From Salinimicrobium soli (GTDB taxonomy: Bacteria > Bacteroidota > Bacteroidia > Flavobacteriales > Flavobacteriaceae), in NCBI RefSeq assembly GCF_048323655.1, contig NZ_JBLUWW010000006.1, positions 248,001 to 312,000 on the forward strand: a stretch of 64,000 nt of DNA, in the 5' to 3' direction. Below the pieces are notes generated by a model that had not been told where the DNA came from, searched no databases, and saw nothing but the letters and a program-made list of their open reading frames with translations. This document shows, one piece after another, positions 43,209 to 51,211 of the stretch (the stretch's first letter is position 1; every line of letters begins with the position of its first letter). A program made the position numbers and the translations under genes.

Positions 43209-43658
43209 ATGAAAAAAGGAATCTATTTCTTAGCAGTTATCGCTGCCGTGGCATTTACTTCCTGCAAGGAAGATGCGGCCAACAAAGTGAAAGCCGAAAA
43301 CGTGGAAGAAGCAGCTGAGCGTGACGCGCAGGAAGTTGTGTATCCTGTGATGACTTTCGAAGAAACTGAATATGACTTCGGTACTATTGAGCAAGGAACT
43401 CCGCAGGAGCATACCTTTACCTTTACAAATACTGGAAAAGCTCCATTGGTTATTACCAACGCATCCAGTTCTTGTGGTTGTACCGTTCCTACCTACACAA
43501 AAGAACCTGTTGCGCCGGGTGAAACTGGTGAGCTATTGGTGAAATTCAATGGTAGTGGTCAAAATCAGGTAACAAAAACTGTAAATATTACTGCGAATAC
43601 CGAAACCGGTAAAGAGCAACTTAAAATCAAGGCTTTCGTAAATCCTAAACAATCGTAA
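43209..43658 (+). CDS. DUF1573 lipoprotein
   Basis: A 149-residue precursor with a lipobox F-T-S-C (Cys20) and an Ig-like DUF1573 domain of about 55-149 carrying D-F-G-T-I, F-T-N-T-G-K-A-P-L and S-S-S-C-G-C-T-V-P. The C-G-C-T motif is a family hallmark. It is probably anchored in the outer or inner membrane facing the periplasm. Its role is unknown. It lies 48 bp after nusB and 24 bp before yajC. Confidence 0.9.
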   Translation: MKKGIYFLAVIAAVAFTSCKEDAANKVKAENVEEAAERDAQEVVYPVMTFEETEYDFGTIEQGTPQEHTFTFTNTGKAPLVITNASSSCGCTVPTYTKEPVAPGETGELLVKFNGSGQNQVTKTVNITANTETGKEQLKIKAFVNPKQS

Positions 43659-43682
43659 GGAATACGAGCCAATAACAAATCT

Positions 43683-43973
43683 ATGGATCAATTAGCCCAG
43701 TTTGCCCCAATTATTTTAATGTTTGTAGTGGTGTATTTCTTTATGATACGCCCCCAAATGAAACGTGCGAAACAAGAAAAACAATTTGCCTCTGAACTGA
43801 AACGCGGAGACCGTATTGTTACCAAAAGTGGAATGCACGGTAAAATAATTGATTTCAGTGAAAAACAAAATGCGGTGATCATCGAAACGGGAGCAGGAAA
43901 GATCACTTTTGACAGATCTTCCATCTCAATGGAGATGAGCCGAAAACTTAATGAACCTGTAAAGGAAAAATAA
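43683..43973 (+). CDS. yajC: Preprotein translocase subunit YajC
   Basis: A 96-residue protein with one N-terminal membrane helix (about 5-22, I-I-L-M-F-V-V-V-Y-F-F-M-I) and the family motif R-P-Q-M-K-R-A-K at 23-30. A soluble SH3-like domain (G-D-R-I-V-T-K-S-G-M-H-G) follows. It associates with SecDF in the inner membrane. A strong bidirectional terminator follows. Confidence 0.95.
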   Translation: MDQLAQFAPIILMFVVVYFFMIRPQMKRAKQEKQFASELKRGDRIVTKSGMHGKIIDFSEKQNAVIIETGAGKITFDRSSISMEMSRKLNEPVKEK

Positions 43974-43992
43974 ACCTGTTACAGGCATAAAT

Positions 43993-44024
43993 AAAAAACG
44001 CAGACCGGCCGGTCTGCGTTTTTT
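43993..44024. terminator. Bidirectional terminator between yajC and the YdeI-like gene
   Basis: The perfect 32-nt palindrome AAAAAACGCAGACCGG/CCGGTCTGCGTTTTTT has A and T runs on either side and can end both convergent genes. Confidence 0.92.
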
Positions 44025-44040
44025 ATTTGCTTTCTTATTT

Positions 44041-44634
44041 TTAGCAGTTTTTGTACTTATCATGCAGACCAGTACCGGCCTTGATCATTGGCAGGATCTT
44101 TTCCAGTCGACTCTTTTTTGTGGTTTCCCGTTTAGCTTCTGAAATATATTCACAATATTCCCGCTGCTTTCCCGGGCTGAGGTCTTGAAAAGCTGCTTTC
44201 AGGGCTTTGTCTTTGTTCATAGCGCCTTCCAGCTCAAGAGGGACTACAGTCTCCTTGTTTGTGTCCGGTTTTATTTCCTTGCCTTCTTTTTGATTTTGAA
44301 TTGCCTCCTGAACATATTTATGTAAAGTGCCAATTGGCAGTTCTTCTCCTTTTTCAAACCTGATCTGTCTTAAGGCCTTTGTCTTCCCTTCCTGTGCGTT
44401 CTCCAGTAAAGCAGTATTTTCCTTCAATAGGGCTCCCTGGAAGAACCAAAGAGCGCAATGGTTCTTAAAAGCGCCGATGCCCACTACATTTTTTCCGTTG
44501 ATAGTGTAGACAGGTCCTCCCCATTTCACGGTTTCCTCAAGTTCGGTAGCTGTAATCATCTCCCGCAGGGTCCTGATCTCTTCTTCCCAATTAGGATGAT
44601 TGGTAATATATTCATCTACTGTTTTCGCTGCCAT
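44041..44634 (-). CDS. YdeI/OmpD-associated family protein
   Basis: A 197-residue protein with two parts. DUF1801-like residues 15-115 (V-K-W-G-G-P-V-Y, H-C-A-L-W-F-F-Q-G-A) are followed by an OmdA/YdeI C-terminal domain (about 130-190) with L-S-P-G-K-Q-R-E-Y-C-E-Y-I-S-E-A-K-R-E-T-T-K-K-S-R, the classic motif. In enterobacteria the family is tied to antimicrobial peptide resistance. It has no signal peptide. It lies 40 bp downstream of pepT on the same strand. Confidence 0.88.
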   Translation of the reverse strand: MAAKTVDEYITNHPNWEEEIRTLREMITATELEETVKWGGPVYTINGKNVVGIGAFKNHCALWFFQGALLKENTALLENAQEGKTKALRQIRFEKGEELPIGTLHKYVQEAIQNQKEGKEIKPDTNKETVVPLELEGAMNKDKALKAAFQDLSPGKQREYCEYISEAKRETTKKSRLEKILPMIKAGTGLHDKYKNC

Positions 44635-44674
44635 AGTTTAAAAGATAAGCTGCCCCGTAAGGTTTCAAAAAGGC

Positions 44675-45919
44675 TTATTTACGGAACTTTTCCGCAGTGA
44701 TCTCAGCGATCTTCACGATCACTTCCACTGCTTTTTGCATACTTTCTACCGGTACATATTCATATTTTCCATGGAAATTGTGACCACCGGCAAAGATGTT
44801 TGGGCAGGGTAGGCCCATAAAGCTTAACTGGGCTCCATCGGTGCCGCCGCGAATTGGCTTGATAAGAGGTGTAATGTCCACACGTTCCATGGCTTCTTCG
44901 GCTATATCAACAATGTGCATTACAGGCTCCACCTTTTCCTTCATATTGAAGTACTGGTCTTTTATCTCCACAGTGACACAATCACGGTCATATTGCTTGC
45001 AGATCTCTGCACCCAGCTTTTTCATGACTTCCTTACGGGCCTCAAAGTGCTGCCGGTCGTGATCCCTGATAATATAATTAAGTTTGGTCTCTTCGACATC
45101 GCCTTTGATCCCGTTGAGATGGAAAAATCCTTCCCGTCCTTCAGTATGTTCCGGAGTTTCAAGTCTCGGCAGGGAATTGATAAAATCCTGAGCGATATAC
45201 ATGCTATTGATCATTTTGCCTTTCGCATAACCGGGATGTACGCTTTTACCGGTTACGGTCACCACTACTCCGGCGGCGTTGAAATTCTCATATTCCAATT
45301 CACCCACCTGGCTGCCATCCATGGTATAGGCCCATTCGGCTCCGAATTTTTTCACATCGAATTTGTGAGCTCCGCGGCCAATCTCCTCATCGGGAGTGAA
45401 ACAAACTCTTATCTTCCCGTGTTTAACTTCGGGGTGTGCGATAAAATATTGCATCGCCTCCATAATTTCGGTGATCCCCGCTTTGTCATCAGCTCCCAGC
45501 AAAGTGGTTCCATCAGTAGTTATTAACGTTTGCCCTTTATACTCTAAAAGGTCTTCAAAATAATCAGGAGAAAGGATGATGTTTTTTTCCTTGTTCAGCA
45601 CAATGTCCTTACCATCATAATCTTCAACGATCTGCGGATTCACATTTGTTCCGGAAAAATCCGGAGTGGTATCAAAATGGGCTACAAATCCTATAACAGG
45701 CACATCAAAATCAACATTTGAAGGTAAGGTAGCCATGACATAGGCATTTTCATCAATGCTCACTTCCTGCATTCCCATTTCCCGAAGTTCTTCGGTCAAT
45801 TTCTTCGCCAGATCCCATTGTTTTTCAGTACTTGGTGTGCTATTGCTGCTTTCGTCGCTTTGAGTGTCAATTTTAACGTAACTGATAAAGCGGTCTATGA
45901 TATTGTTTTTATCGGTCAT
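44675..45919 (-). CDS. pepT: Peptidase T (tripeptide aminopeptidase)
   Basis: A 414-residue M20 metallopeptidase. The dizinc site is visible: V-A-H-F-D-T-T-P-D near 80, G-A-D-D-K-A-G-I near 143, E-E-I-G-R-G near 178, and a late H in G-G-H-N-F-H-G-K-Y-E-Y near 381. It removes the N-terminal residue of tripeptides in the cytoplasm. The promoter is one of the best in the window: on this strand TTTG at 45967-45964, 19 bp, then TAATTTTG at 45944-45937, with the ATG 17 bp on. Confidence 0.95.
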   Translation of the reverse strand: MTDKNNIIDRFISYVKIDTQSDESSNSTPSTEKQWDLAKKLTEELREMGMQEVSIDENAYVMATLPSNVDFDVPVIGFVAHFDTTPDFSGTNVNPQIVEDYDGKDIVLNKEKNIILSPDYFEDLLEYKGQTLITTDGTTLLGADDKAGITEIMEAMQYFIAHPEVKHGKIRVCFTPDEEIGRGAHKFDVKKFGAEWAYTMDGSQVGELEYENFNAAGVVVTVTGKSVHPGYAKGKMINSMYIAQDFINSLPRLETPEHTEGREGFFHLNGIKGDVEETKLNYIIRDHDRQHFEARKEVMKKLGAEICKQYDRDCVTVEIKDQYFNMKEKVEPVMHIVDIAEEAMERVDITPLIKPIRGGTDGAQLSFMGLPCPNIFAGGHNFHGKYEYVPVESMQKAVEVIVKIAEITAEKFRK

Positions 45920-45936
45920 TTTGGTTGAAGTTTCCC

Positions 45937-45967
45937 CAAAATTAGTGAACTCTGCTTCAGCTTCAAA
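45937..45967 (-). promoter_or_regulatory. Promoter of pepT (TTTG-N19-TAATTTTG)
   Basis: A full match to the Bacteroidota consensus on the minus strand: TTTG (-33), a 19-bp spacer and TAATTTTG (-7). It is divergent from the pyrD promoter at 46008. Confidence 0.8.
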
Positions 45968-46007
45968 ACCTTTTGGCTTTTCGGAGTTTAATTCTTTAGG
46001 TTTGTGT

Positions 46008-46015
46008 TAATTTTG
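46008..46015 (+). promoter_or_regulatory. TAnnTTTG promoter element for pyrD
   Basis: TAATTTTG ends 15 bp before the pyrD ATG. No TTTG is seen at -33. Confidence 0.6.
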
Positions 46016-46030
46016 CCGAAAATCCAGATC

Positions 46031-47053
46031 ATGTACAGAAAATTAGTACGCCCGCTACTTTTTAAAATTGACCCTGAAAAGGTGCATCATCTTACTTTTT
46101 CCTTACTTCGGAAAATGTTCAAACTGCCTTTGGTGCAGAGTATTGTTAAAAAGAAATTTGCTTTAGAGGATCCACGGCTGGAGCGGGAGGTTTTCGGATT
46201 AAAATTTAAGAATCCGGTGGGCCTTGCCGCCGGTTTTGATAAGGATGCAAAACTTTATAAAGAGTTGTCATCCTTCGGATTCGGTTTCATCGAAATTGGG
46301 ACTCTTACCCCGAAGCCACAACCGGGGAACGAGAAGAAACGCATCTTCAGACTGGTAGGAGATAAGGCTCTTATTAACCGAATGGGTTTTAATAACGGCG
46401 GAGTGATGGCTGCTGTGGAGCGTTTAAAAAAGAACAAAGATGTACTGATTGGGGGAAATATTGGAAAGAATAAGGTCACTCCCAATGACAAGGCTGTTGA
46501 TGACTACATCATTTGCTTTGACGCACTATTGGACCACGTGGATTATTTTGTGGTGAATGTAAGTTCTCCCAATACTCCGAATCTGAGGGAGCTTCAGGAT
46601 AAGGAACCATTGACACTGCTTTTAAATACCCTTCAAAAAAGGAATTCTGAACGGCCTTCTCCCAAACCCATATTGCTGAAGATCGCGCCAGATCTTACTG
46701 AAGAGCAATTGCTGGATATCATTGACATAGTAAAGGAGACAAAAATCGCCGGCATTATAGCTACCAATACTACCATTTCCCGCGAAGGGCTCACTTCGGA
46801 GAAAAAGGAAGAGACCGGGGGCTTGAGTGGTCTTCCCTTAAAAGACCGGGCTACCGAAGTGATCAGTTTTCTTTCTGAAAAAAGTAACCACGCATTTCCT
46901 ATTATTGGAGTGGGAGGGATCATGTCTGCTGAAGATGCCATTGAGAAACTTGAAGCGGGTGCCAGCCTGGTACAACTCTACACCGGATTTATTTACGAAG
47001 GTCCACAATTGATCAAAAAGATCAATAAAGCTATTTTAGAACGAGGTCTGTGA
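46031..47053 (+). CDS. pyrD: Dihydroorotate dehydrogenase (quinone), class 2
   Basis: The protein has 340 residues from the ATG at 46031; a longer frame from 46004 starts with TTG. The amphipathic N-terminal helices (residues 1-40) mark the membrane-associated class 2 enzyme. The FMN barrel carries N-P-V-G-L-A-A-G-F-D-K-D, the active-site S in N-V-S-S-P-N-T-P, and V-G-G-I-M-S-A-E-D-A. It oxidises dihydroorotate to orotate with quinone in pyrimidine synthesis. It overlaps the next gene by GTGA. Confidence 0.95.
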   Translation: MYRKLVRPLLFKIDPEKVHHLTFSLLRKMFKLPLVQSIVKKKFALEDPRLEREVFGLKFKNPVGLAAGFDKDAKLYKELSSFGFGFIEIGTLTPKPQPGNEKKRIFRLVGDKALINRMGFNNGGVMAAVERLKKNKDVLIGGNIGKNKVTPNDKAVDDYIICFDALLDHVDYFVVNVSSPNTPNLRELQDKEPLTLLLNTLQKRNSERPSPKPILLKIAPDLTEEQLLDIIDIVKETKIAGIIATNTTISREGLTSEKKEETGGLSGLPLKDRATEVISFLSEKSNHAFPIIGVGGIMSAEDAIEKLEAGASLVQLYTGFIYEGPQLIKKINKAILERGL

Positions 47054-47667
47054 TAGAACAATTGATCCCATTCCTGACAGCTTCAGTGCTGTTGACACTT
47101 TCTCCCGGTCCGGACATAATTTATGTGTTGGTGCAGGGAGTGACCAACGGAAAAAAGTATGGGATCGTTACTGCTTTAGGACTGGTAAGCGGCATTATCA
47201 TTCACACCAGTTTGGTCGCGTTTGGTATTTCGGCAATTATAAAACAGTCTGAAATGCTGTTTTTCATCATTCGGCTATTAGGTGCTGCTTATCTTTTTTA
47301 CCTCGCATGGCAGGTTTTTAAAAGCGACCCGAAAATTGCTTTTTCCACCACTGCTGTGGACGGGAAGAAGGGCCTCTTTTCCCTTTTTAAAAGAGGATTT
47401 TTGATGAACGTTCTCAATCCTAAAGTCGCCATCTTCTTTCTGGCATTTTTTCCGGGTTTTTTGTGGGATCCCACGGGTAATACGGTTTTACAGTTCTACC
47501 TGCTTGGCTTCATTTTCCTGTTACAGGCCTTTATCATCTTTTCTACGGTTTCCATACTCGCTGGCAAGATCTCGAAATACCTGCAGTCGCACCCACATTC
47601 GGGACTTATCTTTAAATGGTTACAGGTCTTGGTGTTTTTAGGAATTGGAATATTTATCCTGGTGTAG
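47050..47667 (+). CDS. LysE/RhtB family amino-acid exporter
   Basis: A 205-residue, six-helix inner-membrane protein. The GTG start at 47050 overlaps the pyrD stop. The signature L-S-P-G-P-D-I-I-Y-V (residues 17-26) and A-L-G-L-V-S-G (about 43-49) are typical of LysE/RhtB exporters, with a later G-F-L-M-N-V-L-N-P-K-V-A-I-F-F. The substrate (homoserine, threonine, leucine or others) is not readable. Confidence 0.9.
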   Translation: MIEQLIPFLTASVLLTLSPGPDIIYVLVQGVTNGKKYGIVTALGLVSGIIIHTSLVAFGISAIIKQSEMLFFIIRLLGAAYLFYLAWQVFKSDPKIAFSTTAVDGKKGLFSLFKRGFLMNVLNPKVAIFFLAFFPGFLWDPTGNTVLQFYLLGFIFLLQAFIIFSTVSILAGKISKYLQSHPHSGLIFKWLQVLVFLGIGIFILV

Positions 47668-47781
47668 CTGCAGATGCTTCTGAAAATATTCTTCCAAAAT
47701 GCCCTTTTTGAGAGGTATAATTCCGAATATTTATTTTTTCAAACTGCTGATTATCAAATCATCAATTTTTCTTCAAAATTG

Positions 47782-47789
47782 TATCTTTG
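47782..47789 (+). promoter_or_regulatory. TAnnTTTG promoter element, near-leaderless, for HMG-CoA lyase
   Basis: TATCTTTG ends 5 bp before the ATG at 47795, so transcription would start at or beside the start codon. The reading frame upstream (to 47699) is therefore probably not translated. Confidence 0.6.
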
Positions 47790-47794
47790 AGCCT

Positions 47795-48658
47795 ATGGCG
47801 CAGATCAAAATAATCGAATGTCCGCGGGACGCGATGCAGGGAATTAAGGAATTTATTCCTACTGAGAAAAAGGTTCAGTACATACAATCGTTGTTGCGTT
47901 GCGGTTTTGATACCATTGACTTCGGAAGTTTTGTCTCGCCAAAAGCTATTCCGCAGATGGCCGACACAGCTGAGGTTCTTTCCAAACTGGACCTCTCCAG
48001 AACCCGTTGCAAACTGCTCGCCATTGTAGCCAATACCCGGGGGGCACAGGATGCGTCACAGCACCCCGAGATCAATTATCTTGGATACCCTTTTTCAATT
48101 TCTGAAAACTTCCAGATGCGTAACACGCATAAGACCATTGCGGAATCTGTAGAAACGCTTCAGGAAATTCTCGACATTGCTGGAAAGACCGGAAAGGAAG
48201 TAGTGGCTTATCTTTCAATGGGCTTTGGAAATCCGTATGGAGATCCGTGGGATGTGGAGATAGTAGGGGAGTGGACCGAAAAACTTTCAGGAATGGGAGT
48301 GAAGATACTTTCACTTTCTGATACCATAGGAAGCTCTACTCCGGAAGTCATAGAATATCTTTTTTCCAATCTCATTCCGAAGTATCCAAAAATTGAATTT
48401 GGAGCCCACCTTCATACCACACCTTCCAGCTGGTTTGAGAAAGTGGATGCAGCATACCGCTCGGGTTGTACCCGCTTTGATGGAGCTATCCAGGGATTTG
48501 GCGGTTGCCCGATGGCAAAAGATGAACTTACCGGCAATATGCCTACCGAAAAACTACTTTCTTACTTCACCTCCCGTAAGGCAGAAACCGACGTCAAAAT
48601 GATGAGTTTTGAGGCCTCACACAATGAGGCTACAAAGATCTTTACCGCTTATCATTAG
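47795..48658 (+). CDS. Hydroxymethylglutaryl-CoA lyase
   Basis: The protein has 287 residues from the ATG at 47795; the open frame goes back to 47699, but the -7 promoter lies between. An HMGL-like TIM barrel with E-C-P-R-D-A-M-Q-G at 7-15, the metal motif A-H-L-H-T-T-P near 203-209 and the catalytic G-G-C-P-M-A near 235. It splits HMG-CoA to acetoacetate and acetyl-CoA in leucine breakdown, in keeping with the leucine dehydrogenase found earlier in this window. Confidence 0.9.
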   Translation: MAQIKIIECPRDAMQGIKEFIPTEKKVQYIQSLLRCGFDTIDFGSFVSPKAIPQMADTAEVLSKLDLSRTRCKLLAIVANTRGAQDASQHPEINYLGYPFSISENFQMRNTHKTIAESVETLQEILDIAGKTGKEVVAYLSMGFGNPYGDPWDVEIVGEWTEKLSGMGVKILSLSDTIGSSTPEVIEYLFSNLIPKYPKIEFGAHLHTTPSSWFEKVDAAYRSGCTRFDGAIQGFGGCPMAKDELTGNMPTEKLLSYFTSRKAETDVKMMSFEASHNEATKIFTAYH

Positions 48659-48694
48659 GATTATCAATAGCTTTTTCTTCAGGTATTAAAAAAT

Positions 48695-48719
48695 ACTATT
48701 TAAAATTAGTCTAAATAAA
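48695..48719. promoter_or_regulatory. 25-nt direct repeat, upstream copy
   Basis: The first copy of a 25-nt sequence ending AGTCTAAATAAA, immediately before the -33 element of the porin promoter. It matches 22 of 25 positions of the second copy at 48756-48780, starting 61 bp away, close to six turns of the helix. Its 15-mer ATTTAAAATTAGTCT (48698-48712) also occurs upstream of aconitase (57193-57207). Confidence 0.65.
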
Positions 48720-48720
48720 G

Positions 48721-48751
48721 TTTGTTAAAAAATTTCACACTTCTATATTTG
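48721..48751 (+). promoter_or_regulatory. Promoter of porin gene (TTTG-N19-TATATTTG)
   Basis: TTTG at 48721-48724, a 19-bp spacer and TATATTTG at 48744-48751 match the Bacteroidota consensus exactly. The predicted start gives a leader of about 30 nt. Confidence 0.8.
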
Positions 48752-48755
48752 CATC

Positions 48756-48780
48756 ACTATTTTAAACAAGTCTAAATAAA
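48756..48780. promoter_or_regulatory. 25-nt direct repeat, downstream copy
   Basis: The second copy, in the untranslated leader, ends 4 bp before the ATG at 48785. With the first copy it brackets the promoter, as expected for a repressor that contacts two sites or loops DNA. Confidence 0.6.
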
Positions 48781-48784
48781 TACC

Positions 48785-49951
48785 ATGAGAAAATTATTAC
48801 TTTCAGTTGTTTTGGGAGCGACAAGCATGCTTTCTTTTGCGCAGACTGATACTGACTCGATTACTTTTAATCCACAATACCAATTAAACTCTGCTCAAAG
48901 AGTATTGTCGGCAAATAATGATGCTGTTACCCTGGGAGCTTACGGAGAGATTACTTATAATCAACCAGAGGGAGATAATGGCGAGTTGGATGTTCAGCGT
49001 CTTGTAATGCTTTTAGGTTATCAATTCACTGATAAAGTTCAGTTCTTTACTGAAATTGAATTTGAGCACGTTGAAGAAGTTTACGTGGAGCAGGCATTTG
49101 TAAACTATAATGTTGCCAGAAATGTCAATTTGCGTGCTGGTCTTATGTTGGTGCCAATGGGAATTATTAATGAATACCATGAACCAACAACTTTTAATGG
49201 AGTGGAACGCCCTGCAATTGCAGGATCTATTGTTCCCACTACCTGGAGAGAAATAGGTGTGGGATTAACCGGAAGGATCAATTCAGCTAACCTTACCTAT
49301 CAGGCTTATATTTTTAATGGTTTCCAGTCAACCGATTCTGATGGAAACGGTTTGCTAAAAGGAAGCAATGGTCTTCGTGGGGGACGCCAAAAAGGGATAA
49401 AGTCGACAATAAATACTCCAAACCTTTCTGCTAAAGTTGAATACTACGGTATCCTTGGAATGAGACTTGGTCTTGCCGGATATTTTGGTAGAACTCAGGC
49501 TGCAGACGAGGTTGATATGTTAGATGGAGCTGATGTGGGAATGTCTATGGTAGGCTTGGATGCACGATACGTTTACAAGCGTTTCACTGCCAGAGGGGAA
49601 TATATTTATGCTTCGTTAACAGATACTGATGCATATAACAACCTTACCGGAAGAGATTTGGGAAGTGCTCTTTCTGGATGGTATGCTGAAGCAGCTTATA
49701 ACTTGTTACCAACTATGAATAAGCAGAAACTATTTGCTTTTGCACGCTACGAGGATTATGATACTCACGCAGAAACTGCAGGTAGCCTGGTGGAAAATCC
49801 GGCTTATGACAGAAATGATATAACTCTTGGTCTAAGTTATCATATAGCTCCTGGAGTAGTTTTCAAAGGAGATTATCAAATTAAGGATAACGCCGTTGAA
49901 GGATATGACGCTAAGAACCAGGTGAATTTTGGAGTTGGAGTTTGGTTCTAA
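48785..49951 (+). CDS. Outer-membrane porin, phosphate-selective (OprO/P-like) type
   Basis: A 388-residue precursor with a signal peptide (1-19, ending F-A-Q). The mature protein is a beta-barrel of alternating strands with Gly/Tyr/Phe turns, beginning with L-G-A-Y-G-E-I-T-Y and ending V-G-V-W-F, the terminal aromatic that BAM recognises. It resembles OprP/OprO-family porins but has no SusD or TonB features. Transport specificity is unknown. A hairpin terminator separates it from the next gene, which has its own promoter. Its unusual operators are described separately. Confidence 0.85.
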   Translation: MRKLLLSVVLGATSMLSFAQTDTDSITFNPQYQLNSAQRVLSANNDAVTLGAYGEITYNQPEGDNGELDVQRLVMLLGYQFTDKVQFFTEIEFEHVEEVYVEQAFVNYNVARNVNLRAGLMLVPMGIINEYHEPTTFNGVERPAIAGSIVPTTWREIGVGLTGRINSANLTYQAYIFNGFQSTDSDGNGLLKGSNGLRGGRQKGIKSTINTPNLSAKVEYYGILGMRLGLAGYFGRTQAADEVDMLDGADVGMSMVGLDARYVYKRFTARGEYIYASLTDTDAYNNLTGRDLGSALSGWYAEAAYNLLPTMNKQKLFAFARYEDYDTHAETAGSLVENPAYDRNDITLGLSYHIAPGVVFKGDYQIKDNAVEGYDAKNQVNFGVGVWF

Positions 49952-49977
49952 ACTCTAAAGAAACTTTACTGCTGAAA

Positions 49978-50002
49978 GTCGGGAGAATCTCTCCCGGCTT
50001 TT
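49978..50002 (+). terminator. Rho-independent terminator after porin
   Basis: The stem GTCGGGAGA / TCTCCCGGC (one G-T pair) has loop ATC and is followed by T4. Confidence 0.78.
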
Positions 50003-50029
50003 GGCATTACTGCTTCCGTATTATTTAAT

Positions 50030-50037
50030 TAAATTTG
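50030..50037 (+). promoter_or_regulatory. TAnnTTTG promoter element, near-leaderless, for the FMN-binding gene
   Basis: TAAATTTG ends 4 bp before the ATG at 50042. The transcript would be leaderless or nearly so. Confidence 0.6.
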
Positions 50038-50041
50038 CAAC

Positions 50042-50563
50042 ATGATTCAGAAATTATTAATTACGATCTTTTTGATGTTTCCGTTGATGGGGATGATTGG
50101 GAATTCTGACGGTTTAGGAAAAAGAATTGACCGTGAAATAAGAGATGAGTTTCATGTAAGTTCCTTTGAACACCAGGGTGTGGAAATCCCCGATAACCTG
50201 CGTCAAAAATTACCTTCCAGGATATCAAAGGAGAATTTCTTTAAACTGAAAAGTGACGGAAATCTTATTGGTTATGCATACCTGGATAAGGCACCTAGCA
50301 AAACTGCTGAATTTGACTACCTGGTTATCTTCAACAAAGATCTGGTGATCGCACGAACCAAAGTATTGGTATATCGGGAAGAGTATGGAGGCGAGATTGG
50401 AAGCAAACGCTGGTTGCGCCAGTTTGATGGTAAGTCAAAATCCTCAGAGATCCATGATATTGCAGCTATTTCCGGAGCAACAATTTCTGTGCGGTCCATG
50501 AAATCTGCAGTAAAAGACCTTTTGGTAAGTGTTGAGATCTTAAAAGAAAACAAGGTTCTCTAA
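50042..50563 (+). CDS. Exported FMN-binding domain protein (covalent flavin site)
   Basis: The protein has 173 residues. A signal sequence (1-20, L-L-I-T-I-F-L-M-F-P-L-M-G-M) targets it outside the cytoplasm. The FMN-binding domain carries D139 and S-G-A-T at 144-147, the ApbE recognition pattern, so Thr147 would be flavinylated. Conserved G-Y-A-Y and Y-L-V-I-F-N-K-D strands are present. In NqrC and related proteins this cofactor passes electrons across or outside the membrane. Here it overlaps a 4-TM protein by one base and follows a porin. No ApbE gene is in the window. Confidence 0.85.
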   Translation: MIQKLLITIFLMFPLMGMIGNSDGLGKRIDREIRDEFHVSSFEHQGVEIPDNLRQKLPSRISKENFFKLKSDGNLIGYAYLDKAPSKTAEFDYLVIFNKDLVIARTKVLVYREEYGGEIGSKRWLRQFDGKSKSSEIHDIAAISGATISVRSMKSAVKDLLVSVEILKENKVL

Positions 50564-51057
50564 TGCGCTATAACGGACTCCTCTTAAGCCTTCCAAGAGA
50601 GATAAGAACTTTTCTTGCTGTTTTTGTGATCGTGCTCTCGGTCGGTTATGTAACGGGACTTTTATTTGTAGGGCAGACGGAGACCACAACACCCGCCGGG
50701 ATTGAAGAAAATTACCTGGGTAATGAGGATGATCCCGATGCAGAGGTGATGAAGTTTGAAAAAGGGGAGCGGGAGATGCTCACCATAATTCATACTCACG
50801 TACTTTCCATGTCCTTTATTTTTTTCCTCTTGGGAGGAATACTACTATTCGCACAGTTGCCTCAAAGAATTAAATTCTTCCTTATCCTGGAACCTTTCTT
50901 TTCCATCTTACTTACCTTCGGAGGGATCTATTTTGTATGGAAGGGAGTGGAATGGATGAAATACATCGTAGTTATTTCGGGAATCCTTATGACCTTCTGT
51001 TTTGCGGCCTCAGCAATAATTCTTCTATATCAGCTACTTCTGAAGAAAGCGAAGTAG
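50563..51057 (+). CDS. Four-helix membrane protein of unknown function, coupled to FMN-binding gene
   Basis: The 164-residue protein starts in the TAATG junction with the FMN-binding gene. Helices lie at about 16-37, 80-98, 103-125 and 133-160. Between the first two is a roughly 40-residue, Glu/Asp-rich extracytoplasmic loop (with G-I-E-E-N-Y-L-G-N-E). Just before helix 2 is I-H-T-H-V (H77, H79), a likely cofactor or metal/heme ligand pair. No family is recognised with confidence. The coupling suggests it is the membrane partner that hands electrons to the flavin. Confidence 0.75.
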   Translation: MRYNGLLLSLPREIRTFLAVFVIVLSVGYVTGLLFVGQTETTTPAGIEENYLGNEDDPDAEVMKFEKGEREMLTIIHTHVLSMSFIFFLLGGILLFAQLPQRIKFFLILEPFFSILLTFGGIYFVWKGVEWMKYIVVISGILMTFCFAASAIILLYQLLLKKAK

Positions 51058-51180
51058 TTTTTTTTTTGCAGAAAAAATTTTCCGCAGACTGCAACGATCT
51101 TCGCTTCAATTTCTCCACTCTAAAATCAAGAAAGGCAAATAATTAGTAAAACTTATTGCCGGCTTGTGAGTTTAACTCTG

Positions 51181-51188
51181 TATATTTG
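51181..51188 (+). promoter_or_regulatory. TAnnTTTG promoter element for guaB
   Basis: TATATTTG lies 23 bp before the guaB ATG. TTG trinucleotides at 51156 and 51164 are candidate -33 elements. Confidence 0.6.
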
Positions 51189-51211
51189 CACGCAATTAAA
51201 TCTTAATTGCC

